A stretch of DNA of 64,000 nt. It comes from Paramacrobiotus metropolitanus. Taxonomy: Eukaryota; Tardigrada; Eutardigrada; Parachela; Macrobiotidae. The translations under genes were made by a program, and so were the position numbers. The DNA is taken from assembly GCF_019649055.1 (NCBI RefSeq), contig NW_026570231.1:62001-126000 (forward strand). The letters are read 5' to 3'. This document shows, piece after piece, positions 1-12,600 of this stretch (its first letter is position 1; every line of letters starts with the position of its first letter). The notes below the pieces were generated by a model that was not told the DNA's origin, ran no database searches, and saw only the letters and a list, made by a program, of their open reading frames with translations.

Positions 1-677
1 ACTCCGTCCTTCTCAGTCATTTTCACACGACCGCTCGGGTTAATCTCTCTGCCATTCTTCAACCTAATAACAGGAAATTAAATTAATGTTGAAGCGTAAT
101 GGTGTTAAAGTATGCTAATGGTGCTACAGTATCAACAAACCAATAAAATCCACAGCTATATCGCACGTAGTGATTATAAACATAGAGTCAGACTTTCATA
201 ACACTTTAATGACTGCAACTAGAAAAATGTTCGTAAATTTCACCGAATTTCTTATAGCTTACCATTTGACTTTTACGGGTGGTTTACCGACCGCTTCCAC
301 AGTCAGTTTCACTGGTTTGCCAACAGCAGTTGTGATATTGCCAAACTTCTTAAGAATTTCGGGCTTTGTACCATCTGTGGCTTCCTTGACTTTCACTGGC
401 ATTGTGTTCATGCTAGGATCACTTCTGCCAGCTGAGTTAATCGCATAAACGCGGAATTCGTATTCGGCATTTTCTATCAAGTTCAGTATTGTGGCTTCCG
501 GATCTTGCACCATAAAGTCATGCGCTTTAACCCAAATATAGTTGCCCTTCTCGCGTTTCTCCACCTGATATCCGAGAATCTTGGAACCTCCATCTGATTT
601 CGGCTTGGTCCATTTAAGGTCAACATAAGTGCGACCAATTTTGGCGATATTCGGTATGCCGGGAGGCGAAGGGACAG
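1..677 (-). CDS. unc-22: Twitchin last two exons in the window (Fn3 and split Ig, partial)
   Basis: Exon 263-677 encodes a Fn3 domain starting VPSPPGIPN and the first half of an Ig domain ending KVKVKW. The donor GTAAGC interrupts the Trp codon in phase 2. Exon 63-1 restores the Trp codon and continues the Ig (LKNGREINPSGRVKMTEKDG) until the window edge. The gene therefore continues to the left. Confidence 0.9.
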
Positions 678-3600
678 CTGTGAAATGGGCTTAATTACGT
701 TCTGTTTGCATTACATTAACGTTTTATTCAATTTAAGTACCGTTATTAACAAAGTCAACAACATTTTATTTCCTGAATTAAAATTTCTCATAAAAGCGAT
801 TCACTTAAATTAATAAGAAGTAATGCACTTACTGGCTTTCGGCTTGACAGTGACCACTGGTGTCTCCTCGCTCGGTGTACCGAGCCCGGCGTAGTTCTTG
901 GCCCTTACTCGGAACTCCCATTCATCTCCTTCATTTAAATTGGGAATCGTTGTTTTCGTATCTTTAATCAACGCGTCACCCATGGGCTTCCAGTTACGGT
1001 CACCTGGCCGCCGACCCTCGACTACGTATCCCAGAATCTTACTACCACCATCGGTTGTGGGACGGGTCCATTGCAGACTAACCGAGTCAGAATCGACATC
1101 TGTGACATCCGGTCGGCCTGGTGCTCCAGGTGTATCAAAGGGATGCTTCGCCGTAATGTCTTTCTCGGTTTCCAGTGGCTCACTGATGCCATGGATGTTT
1201 TCCGCTCGAACGCGGAACTTGTATTTCTTCCCCTCTTCCAGTCCACGGACGTCGTATTCCGGTGACCGTACAAAACTGCTCACCTTTACCCAGCGATCAG
1301 TACCAGCATCGGCTTTCTCCACAATATAGTTAGTAATCGGTGCCCCGCCGTCATCTTCCGGTGGAGACCATCGTAGTTTGATGGACTCTGGCGTTGTCTC
1401 GATTGGTTCCAAGGGACCTTTGGGTGGCGATGGAGCCGACACAACAGTAACTGTGCACGCTGCGTTATCGGAACCGCGGTCGTTCGTTAAGGTCACTCTG
1501 TAGTTCCCAGAATCAGAGCGTTTGGCTGATTTGTTATGAAGAAGAGCAATTTTTCCATCGGTCATTTCAATGATCACCCGATCATCACCCAACAGCGGTT
1601 TTCCGCCAACGGTCCAGGACTGGGTTGGCACTGGACTGCCCTTGAAGGGAATGGCGATTCTGAAAGGTTCGCCTTCCCGCACGGTAATATCACGTAGTTT
1701 AAAGTTGTCCCAGTCAATCTTGGGAGCCGATGGCGGCGGTCGAGCATAGATTTCATCGCTCGTACCACTGTACTCTCCGGGACCAGCTTCGTTCACAGCA
1801 CACACTCGGAACTCATACGGTTTGTTTTCTTGCAGACCGGTCACGGTGAACTTGTTATCCGTCACCGGGCCGACATGGGCTTTGACCCATTTACCATCAG
1901 GGGCATCACGTTTTTCCACAATATAACCGGTGATGGGAGAACCACCGTCACTGAGTGGTCGTGACCACTGCAGCGAAATCGACTCCGGTGTAGAATCCAC
2001 GCAGGCTGGTGTACCTGGAGCGGTTGGTTTACCGTACGGTGATTTCGGCTTGATCGAATCTTCAGTCTCACAAGGATCACTTCTTCCCATTGCATTTTCC
2101 GCGAACACACGGAAATCGTATGGTTTGCCTTCCTGAAGATTGCGAACCTTGCACGACGTTCCGGTAACGAAATTATTGACCTTCGTCCATACACCATCTG
2201 GTCCACGTTTTTCCACAACGTAGTTGGTAATGGGTTCTCCACCGTCATCTTTGGGAGGGCTCCATTTCAACGTAATACTGTCGGCTTCAATTTCATCGGC
2301 CCGCAATCGTTCCGGTTTATCCGGTCGATCGAGAACGGTGACCCGGACGGAGCCGGTGTCTTGACCCAGACGATTTTTTAACGTCAATTTGTATGTGCCG
2401 GTATCGCTGCGTTTTGCTGGACCGACACTCAACAGGGTCTGCTCCGATGTCGTCTTGGTCATCACCCGAGAGTCAGAGTCAGATACATCTTTAACATTGC
2501 CGAGAGGATCCGCCTTGGTCCATTCCGCAACGGGTTGTGGGTAACCGTGATACGGCACACGAATGTCAAAGGTCTCACCCGCCTTGACCACAATGTCCTT
2601 AATTTTACCCATGTCAATGTGCGGCTTCTCAGGCTGAGGCTCCACTTTGACGGGTCCTACCGGTTTGCTCGGGTCGCTCGGTCCGGCATCATTGACCGCT
2701 TTCACGCGGAACTGATACTCTTCTCCCTCGTTCAAATTCGGCACAACGAATTTAGTATCGGAAATGGGCGTCTTGTTGACGGGGACAAAATCTCGATCTC
2801 CTGGACCTTTCTTTTCCACAATGTACCCGGTAATTGGTGACCCTCCTGAATGAATTGGTTTATTCCACGACAAACCAACCGAATCCTTAGTGATGCTGTC
2901 CACTTTTGGCGCATCCGGTGCATCTGGTCGGGTAGTATCCTGGGCAATAGCCATCTCGCTGGCCTTACTGGGTTTACCAGGACCGGCGTCATTGACAGCT
3001 ATCACTCGGAATTCGTACCCATGTCCTTCCTCCAAATTCGGCACCGTATACTGGGTGCCGATAATTGGTTTAGTATTGACCGGCTTCCATTCATCTTTGA
3101 CACCCGGTTCTCGCTTTTCAATAATGTAGCCTTGTATGGGACTGCCACCATCGTCCTTGGGCTTTTGCCATTTAAGACTGATAGCATGCGGCGCGGTGTC
3201 GGTAATTTCCGGTGCTGACGGAGCGTCCGGTGCTCCGAAAGGATTCTCGGCCGTGACCGATGAGCCTACCAGCGGCTCACTGGCACCATATACATTTTCA
3301 GCCTTCACGCGGAACTGGTATTTCTTTCCTTCTTCCAGACCCTTTACGGTCATCTTTTCGGTCGGACTAATACCGACCTTCTCCCAAACACCGGTGCCGA
3401 CTTGACATTTTTCCACCACATAGCCACTAATTTCACCACCATTGTTATCCAGTGGCTTCTTCCAGGACAGTTTAATCTGATTTGCAGTCACATCAGAGTA
3501 TTCCAGTGGACCCTCTGGCGCATCGGGCTTGTCTGAAAATGCAATTCACGATTTCACGTTATATATTGGAATATAAAAACAACATTACTATTAAATTCCA

Positions 3601-6600
3601 AGCAGATATGACATCCGCCGTAACTGTACAAACGAATTTTAACGATATTGGTAAATTCGAAAGCAGTTTAACAGACCAAAATAATGAAACGGATGCTACC
3701 AAGCGTACAATCAAACGGCAGACTACTCTAGGTGAAGATTGCAAATACTCACCAAGAACGATGACATTGATTGTTCCATCAGCGATGCCGAAAGGATTCG
3801 AAACAGTGAGCTTGTATTTCCCCTTATCTTCTTTCTTTGCTACGGGCACATGGAGTTTGGCAAACTCTTCGCCACTGGTCAGCTGCAAGTTTCGACCATC
3901 CACCAAGGCTTTGCCATCCCGCTCCCAAGTGCACGTAGGCGTGGGAGCGCCCGAAATCGGTACCTCAATGGTGAGCGGCTCTCCTGCGCGGACACGAATG
4001 TCTTTTCCAAGCAGACCGTCCAAATGAATCTTTGGTGCCTCCTTCATCGGCTTGGCCTTAATTGGTTTGGATACTTCGCTGGGCTTTCCGGGACCAGCTG
4101 TATTCTTCGCAGTGACTCGATATTCGTAAGTCTTATTGGGCTGCACCGTATCGTCGGTAAATTCAGTTCCTTTTACCGGTTCACGGTTGACCTTGACCCA
4201 GCGGCCTTTCTCGTCTTTTCGTTCTACATCATAACCAGAAATCGGAGATCCACCGTTGTCATCTGGTGGTGTCCACTGAATAGTGATATGATCGCGGTCT
4301 GTCTCCACGGCTTCCGGCTGACCCGGCGATCCAGGTGGCGAGTAAGGATCTTTCGCCACAATGGGTTTTGTAGTCATAAGAGGCTCTGATGTGCCCATAG
4401 GATTTTCAGCCATTACACGGAATTCGTATTCTTCGCCTTCTTTCAGTTTCGGAACACGAATTTCCGTTCCCGCGCACAGTGTCGAAACTGGCACCCAGGT
4501 GCCTCGCTTCGTGTCACGCTTTTCCACGACATAGCCGTTAAGCGGCACACCACCATCATCGGTCGGTGGCTTCCATTTCAGTTTGCAACTGTCTTTGGTG
4601 ATGTCGGAAACCTCTAACGGTCCAGTTGGTGGCTTGGGTTTATCCATTACCGTCACGTTGAACGTGCCCTCATCTGTTCCAAACTCATTTTTCAGTTGTA
4701 ATTTCCACGGGCCGCTATCCAGCCGTTCAGTTAAAGGAATCGAGATCTTCGTTCGTCCTTCGTCGTTTGTGATGAAAACGTGCTGTTTGTCGGGGACAAT
4801 AACCTTGTCACCGTTCTTCCAAACAACTTCCGGTGCCGGTGCTCCAACAAACTCAACTTCCACATTGAGCGGCTGACCAGCTTTAACCTTCAGATCGCGC
4901 AGGTTACTCTTGATCTTAGGCGGTAAGCGGCGGTGTTTAGCGACAACCGGTTTCGACGCTAGGCTGGGTTCACTTTCACCACCCTCGTTAACCGCGATCA
5001 CTCGGAACTCGTATTCTTCCCCTTCTGTGAGATTGGGAACGGTGCCCGATGTTTTTCCTCCCAAAACTTCAGCGGCTTTTTCCCAAACAGGACTGTACTT
5101 CGGTTTCTTTTCGATGATGTACTTCTGAATGGGAGCGCCACCGTCGCTTTCCGGAGCGGCCCACGAAAGGTCAACGTGATTTGGCCCGAAATCAGTAACC
5201 TGTGGCTCACCGGGAGCATCTGGAGCGTCGAATGGATTTTTGGCTATAATAGGCTTTGTTATTTCCAGAGGGATGGATTCCCCTTGTGCATTCACGGCTT
5301 TCACGCGGAAGGCGTACTCTTTGTTTGGTGTCAGTTTGTTCACTTTGATCTTGCAATCTGGCGACTCGCCGGCATCCACCCATGTTCCACGGGATGTGTC
5401 CATTTTTTCCACGACATATTTGATAATTTCCGAGCCACCATCATCTTCCGGAGCTTTCCATGTTAGTGTGCAACCGTCCTTATGAATGTCACTGGCATTC
5501 AGAGGCCCCTGCGGTGGTTCTGGTTTGTCCATAACCTCTACGTTTGCCGTGCCGGACTTTGTACCATTGACATTTTCCAGATTGAGCGTGTACTTTCCTT
5601 TATCAGCCCGCTTAGCGTTTTTGATTTCCAGGATGACATAATCTTCCTTCTTCTCTTCTTCGACGCGTTCATCCTTAGACAGTGGCTTTCCGTTAATTGT
5701 CCATGTTGATGTCGGTGTCGGCTCACCACTAATCGGCACTTTGAAACGAATGGGCTGACCGGCTTTCACTTTAATGTCTTTCAGAGCACTCATGTCAAGG
5801 GTCGGTGCGAGGTTCCTCGGCTTGCATTTGACCATGCGGCTTGGGTCACTCGGTTCACCAGGACCGGCTTTGTTGACCGCGGTCACTCGGAACTCATACT
5901 CGTCACCTTCCTTCAAACCACCGGCAGTGCCTTCTGTCTTATCGCCAGGCACTTCTGCAGCCGTCTCCCAGAATGGCGAGTTCTTTTTTCGTTTCTCAAT
6001 AATGTATTTTTCCACCGGGGAACCACCATCGCTGCGGGGCGCGTCCCATTTCAGGTCCACGTGATCCTTGGCCCAATCGGTCACTTCCGGAGTGCCTGTC
6101 TTTCCTGGCTCATCAAACGGATTCTTGGCTTCAATGGGCACTTTGGTCACCAATGGTGCAGATTCACCCTGTCGGTTGACGGCCTTTACGCGGAATTTGT
6201 ATTCATGACCCGGCGTCAGTTTGGTCACGTCGGCTTGTGTACCATTCACTTCCGCTACAGGTTCCCATAATCCGGTTTCCTGGTCCTGTTTTTCTACAAC
6301 ATAATGGGAAATATCCTGCCCACCGTCATCTTCGGGAGTCTTCCAGCTCAAATGACAACCGTCCTTTGTGACATTGGTAACATCAAGAGGACCTCGGGGG
6401 GAAGTGGGTTTATCCAGCACAATGACCTTTACGGTCGCTGTATCTGTACCCGAGCTATTGGTGGCGGTTAAGGTATACATTCCCGAATCTTTTCGTTCAG
6501 CGGCCTTAACATCCAGTTTGGTTTTGTATTCCTCATTGGTGACCACTCGGTCCTTATCCAAATTTAGCGCTTCACCCTCCAGTGTCCACGTCTTCTTAGG

Positions 6601-9600
6601 AGGCTCCTCGCCAATGACCGGTACGTCGAAATTAAATGGCTGACCGGCTTTAATTTTGATTTCTCGCAAAGCGCTTTTATCGATTTGCGGTGCCAGATGC
6701 TTGTGTCGCACTCGGAATGGCTGTGTAGCCACCGATGGGGCACTCGGCCCGGCCTTGTTAACGGCTTTCACTCGGAATTCGTAGGTCTGCCCGTCAATCA
6801 GGTTAGGAACGGTACCGGTGGTCTGGTCTCCAGGCACTTCCGCGGCGGGTAGCCAGTTACCCGATTTATCTTTTTTCTCAATCACATACTTCTCCACTGG
6901 AGCACCGCCATCACTCACGGGAGGTTGCCATTTCAAGTCCACATGGTCTTTATCGTAGTCGGCAATCTCCACTTTTCCGGGAGGATCCGGTGCGACTAAA
7001 ATTAGGCCACAGTTAAACGACACACAAATCACTGCATCTGCTTTAGGAAATGTACTTGGAAAAACCTTTAAAACGAAATTCTAGCTTTTTCATAAGAATC
7101 TAAAATGTTCGATAACTTAATTCAGAAAAAATTTTGCTGGGATTGCGGCACGCTAATGCATTCCTCACCCCAAGGATCTTTGGCAGTAATCGGCTTTTCT
7201 AAAGTTAGCGGTTCGGACTCTCCTTGCTTGTTTACAGCCTTGACGCGGAATTTATATTGATGATCCGGCTGCAAGCCGTCCACTTTGAATTCCGTCCCAT
7301 CCGTTTCTCCGCACGGCACCCATCGGCCGGTGGCGACATCCATCTTTTCCACAGCATAGTGAGAAATATCGCTGCCGCCGTCATCTTCCGGTTTGTTCCA
7401 TGACAACGTGCACCCGTCTTTCCTCACGTCAGCCACCTTCAACGGTCCTTCCGGTGAGGCCGGAGCAGACAGTACCACCACTTCCACTTGGGCCTCGTCT
7501 TTACCGTGCTCATTGGTCGCCACCAACGTGTAGATTCCGGTGTCCGAACGTTTCGATTGCTTAATGATCAAGTGGGTGTTATAATCCTTGTTGTCAATCT
7601 TGACACCATCGTCGCTTTTCAGTTCCTTATTCTTCAACTTCCATACGGTGGTTGGAGGCGGCTCACCGATCACATTGACATCAAAGTCAATCGGCTGTCC
7701 GGCTTTCACCTTTAGAGTTTCCAAATTTTTCCTGTCAATTCTCGGGGCCACTGTAATCCGAACGGAAGGTTTATTGAAAAATAACACTTGTAGTTATGAG
7801 AACGAAAAAGCGGCACTTACATCTGCGCGGCTTCGCAATAATGGGAGCAGTAGCCTCGCTAGGGGTGCCTGGGCCACCTTTATTAACGGCTTTAACTCGG
7901 AACTGGTATTCTTTTCCCTCAGTCAAACCCGGAACAGTGGCGTTTAGTTTATCTGCTGGGACCTCCACAGCCTTTTCCCATTCTCCATTCTTATCCTTTT
8001 TCTCAATGATGTACTTCTCAATGGGCGCACCGCCATCGTTAGTCGGTGCAGTCCATTTCAGGTCCACGTGATCCTTATCCCAGTCCGTAAGCTCAGGTTT
8101 TCCGCAAGCACCAGGAGGATCTGAAAAAAAACCGGTATAAATTCTAACGTTAAATACGGCTTTTTCCTTTTTACATTCACATTTCACAGCGACGTCTGAA
8201 TATTACCATAAGGATTTTTCGCCAAAGTTGGCTTATCCGTCATCAACTCTTCGGAAGGACCCTCGCTGTTAACGGCCTTTACTCGGAACTTGTACTGATG
8301 ACCAGGTTCCAGGCCTTCCACAGCGATTTCCGGTTTCGTGGTCTTGCCCACTGGCACCCAGCGGCCCTGGGCCACATCAAACTTTTCCACGTCATAATGG
8401 TCGATAGGGGCCCCGCCATCGTCTTCCGGTGGGTTCCATTTCAGATTACAGTGCTCGGCGTGTACATCCAACACTTCCAAAGGACCTCCGGGCATTAGGG
8501 GTTTGTCCAGTACGACAACCTCTACGGTCGCCTGGTCTTGACCACTTTCGTTAGTCGCGGTGATGGTATAGGTTCCGGCATCGGACCGTTCCGCCCGTTT
8601 GACATCTAATTTAGTGTTATAATCCTCATTGACCAGTTTGACCTTTCCACCATTCTTCACTTCTCCCGGTGGGACACCCTTCTTCGCCGGTGCCAGTGTC
8701 CAGACCTTTTCTGGAGGAGGTTCACCTTGAATATCAACATCAAAGGCAAACGGCTGTCCAGCTTTAATGGTGATGGGTTTCAGGTTCCTCTTGTCGATGC
8801 GCGGTTTCACTATAAAAATACCACACTTGTAAGGCATTATATAACTAGCGACAAATAATTTTTGGTTCTGTCATACAGTGCTTTGGTTTTGTGATGATAG
8901 GCTTGGTGGGATCACTGGGTTCGCCCGGTCCGGCTTTGTTGACAGCCACCACGCGGAACTCGAATTCCTGACGTTCAGGTAGACCGGTTACTGAAGCAGC
9001 GGTCTTATCGCCAGGAACTTCCATGGCTTTTTCCCAGTCCTTGCTGCCCTTTGGTTTCTTCTCGATAATATACTTTTCAATCGGCGATCCTCCATCCTTG
9101 TCTGGCGGGGTCCATTTCAGATCCACGCGATCTTTATCGTAATCGGTCACCTGGGGTGTTCCGGGTTTTCCTGGCTCGTCTAAATAATTACACAAGTAGA
9201 CAGCATCTGTTTCCGCATTTGCAGATTTAATTTTTAGGCCGTTTAAAGAGAAATTTACCGAAAGGATATTTCGCAATTACAGGCGTTTCGGTCACTAGCG
9301 GCTCCGATTCTCCCTCCTTATTGACCGCTTTGACACGGAAGTTGTACTTCTGTTTTGGTGTCAGACCATCCGCAGTAAATTCAGTCTGATCACCGGGAAC
9401 TTTTCCGGCCGGTAGCCACTGCCCGGTTTTCGGATCTTGCTTCTCAATCAGATAATGATCGACCGGCATTCCACCGTCATCTTTCGGTGGCTTCCATTTC
9501 ATCTTGATGCTCTTGTCGGTGGTTTCGGCAATCTGAATCGGTCCTTCTGGACGCGATGGTCTACCCAGAACACACACCTCCACTTCCGCTTCATCGTGAC

Positions 9601-12600
9601 CACTGGAATTGTCAGCCGTGATGCGATATTTCCCTGCATCGGCCCTTGTCGCTTTCTTGACACTGATATGTGATTTGTATTCTTTATGCTCAACAGTGCG
9701 GTTGGCATCACTGGTCAGTTCCTTCCCCAAGAGTTCCCACACGGTGGTGGGGGCGGGCTCACCAATGATTTCCACATCAAAGGAAAACGCTTGACCCACT
9801 TTGATAGTGGTGGTGATCAATTTATCACGGATGATTCTTGGTTTCACTTAAATTAAGACAAAATTACACATTTTCAAAAAGGTGCCGCAATTAATATTTT
9901 CAGAAATAATGTAACGAATAAAGCCATGTACTGTATATGGCCACCCATACCTGCGTAAAAAATGCAAGTGCTATTAAAAAATTAATAAAAAAACCCGCTA
10001 TGATACTAGTACAGCTGCTGTTCAGAAAGACAAGTACTTACGGAATCGAGTCTTGACCAACACAGGTTTAGTAGGATCACTAGGCTCACCAGGACCAGCT
10101 TTGTTCACAGCACGGACTCGGAATTCATATTCTTCTTTCTCTTTCAGGTCAGGCACACTCGCTTTCAACTGGTCGGCTGGCACTTCAATAGCCTTTTCCC
10201 AGTCTTTGGATTTCTTTGGACGTTTTTCGATGATGTATTTTTCAATAGGCGCACCGCCATCTTTAAGCGGAGCGGTCCATTCAAGATCGACACGATCTTT
10301 GTCCCAGTCGGTGACCTTTGGAGTACCCGGTTTGCCTGGCTCATCTTTAACGCAATTAGAATTTATCAAGACATGCACAGAATGGGTAAATTGAAATAAG
10401 CTATACACACTAGCAAAACTTTTAAATAAAATATATGGAGTTTTATTGTACGACATTATAGTACGAGTTTTATTGTTTTACTGTACGACATGAGTATACA
10501 CTGTATTCTGTAAGAAATGCTCCACCTACCGGGTAATTTGCTTAGTACTTGAATTTACCAATTTAAAGTGCAGGACGTTAGCTTTCAGTAGGGCCTCATA
10601 CGCAAAAAGCATTGTATAAATGTGCATACCAAATGGATTCTTCGCCAGAATTGGAGTTGTTGTTTCCAAAGGATCACTAAGACCTTCCTTATTGGCGGCC
10701 TTGACCCGGAAGAGATATTTCTTGTTTGGCGTAAGACCCTCCACTTTGAACTCCAGGGGCTCGTGGGCGTCCTTTGTGCGACCACATGGTATCCAGTTTC
10801 CGGTTCCTGCTTCTTGTTTCTCAAATTCGTAATGGGTAATATCTTGACCGCCATCATCTTCCGGCTTTTTAAATTTCAGTTTCGCAGAGTCTTTAGTGAC
10901 CTCATGCACTTCCAGTGGCCCTTGTGGTCTAGATGGCTTGTCTGCAAATATATCATTAGACACTTATATGGAACTTGACAATATGTACTGTACTAACACT
11001 AGCAGCATAACGCTACTCACCAAGTACAACGACTTCTCCGACGGCAGACATTTCTCCTGAACTATTTTTCACGGTAAGCGTGTATTTTCCGGTATCGGCC
11101 CTTTCAGCGGCTTTAATGCTGATCAGGGTCTTTTTATTTTGTTCGCTAATTTCAATAGTCGCCCGTTTGTTATCTTTTAGGGGTTTGCCCATGGCCGACC
11201 AAATAATTTCCGGGAAAGGTTCACCATTTACACGCACATCGAAGCGGATGACGGATCCAGCCTTGACTACCACGCTACCCAAATCTTCCACCATGATCGA
11301 CGGTTTAACTGAAAAAATAATTCGTGGAAACAAGGAACGTAATTGTACGCTTGCTCATAAACTTACTACTTATTCGCCTTTTCGGTCTTATGATATTACA
11401 AATTCAGATGCGCGGCTTAATCTACCGAAATTGTTTCGTACCGTAGCGGGCCTTAGCAATGACCGGCTTGGTTGGCGGACTTGGATTGCCCGGGCCGGCT
11501 TTGTTGACGGCTCGCACGCGGAACTCATACTGACCACCTTCCTTCAAGCCGTCAATAGAGGCTTTATTCGTCCCAGCAGGCACCTCCTTGGCCGGAATCC
11601 ATTTGTCCGAAAACTTATCCTTCATTTCCACAATGTACTTTTCGATTGGCGCTCCACCATCATTCGTGGGCGGCGACCATTTGATGTCCACACGATTAAC
11701 GTCCCAATCTTCCACTTCCGGCTTCCCCGGTTCACCGGGCTCGTCATACGGGTTTTTAGCGATAATACTCTTTAATGCTGTTAGGGGCTCCGATTGTCCA
11801 ATGTCATTCAGAGCACGGATTCGGAATTTATATTCTTTTTTATTCTCCAGATCAGGAACCTTGAACTTGTGTTGATTTCCTGGAACTTGAGCAATTTTCT
11901 TCCATGGGCCATTCTTTCCTTCCTGTACTTCAATGGCGTAACCGGTAACCGGTGAACCGCCATCGTCCTTCGGTGGTTGCCATCCTAAATCGCAGCTTTC
12001 GGCTGTAATGTTGTCGATTGTCAGATTTTCCGGCGGAAGAGGTACATCGTGGATTTGAATGTCCAAGGGAACTTCATCCGAACCAGCTGCGTTCAGCAGT
12101 TTCATGGTGTACTCGCCTTCATCCCCTCTTTGAGGTGACTTAAGCTTGACCTTTACTTCCCCATCGTCAATAACGACATCAAGATCTTTGGCCGGTACAG
12201 GCTTGCCGTTACGCAGTAAGTGAAACCCGGGTTTGCTCGGCTTCACACCGCCTATTTTATACGGAATTTTGATCTCAAGTGGCTTCCCGACTTGACCTTG
12301 TACTTTGGTTCTTCCGATGCTGATTTTGGGAGCAGTTTCACCTGGATCGCACCGTTTATATCGTTAACGCACTCTCACGATACATTTAAATTAGGCTTTA
12401 ATGTGAATTAAAGTAATCGCAAATATTAAACTTCATCTTCTGTAGCTGCTTACTTCAATAATTTTTTAGTAATTTTGATTACACATTCTGCTTAAGCCTT
12501 ATTACCTTCTTCCACTTTTAATTTGCACGATGTGATCAGCGCTCCGCACCGCGCTTCGTATTTTCCTGCATCCTCTAACTTGAGATCTTTGATAATCAGA

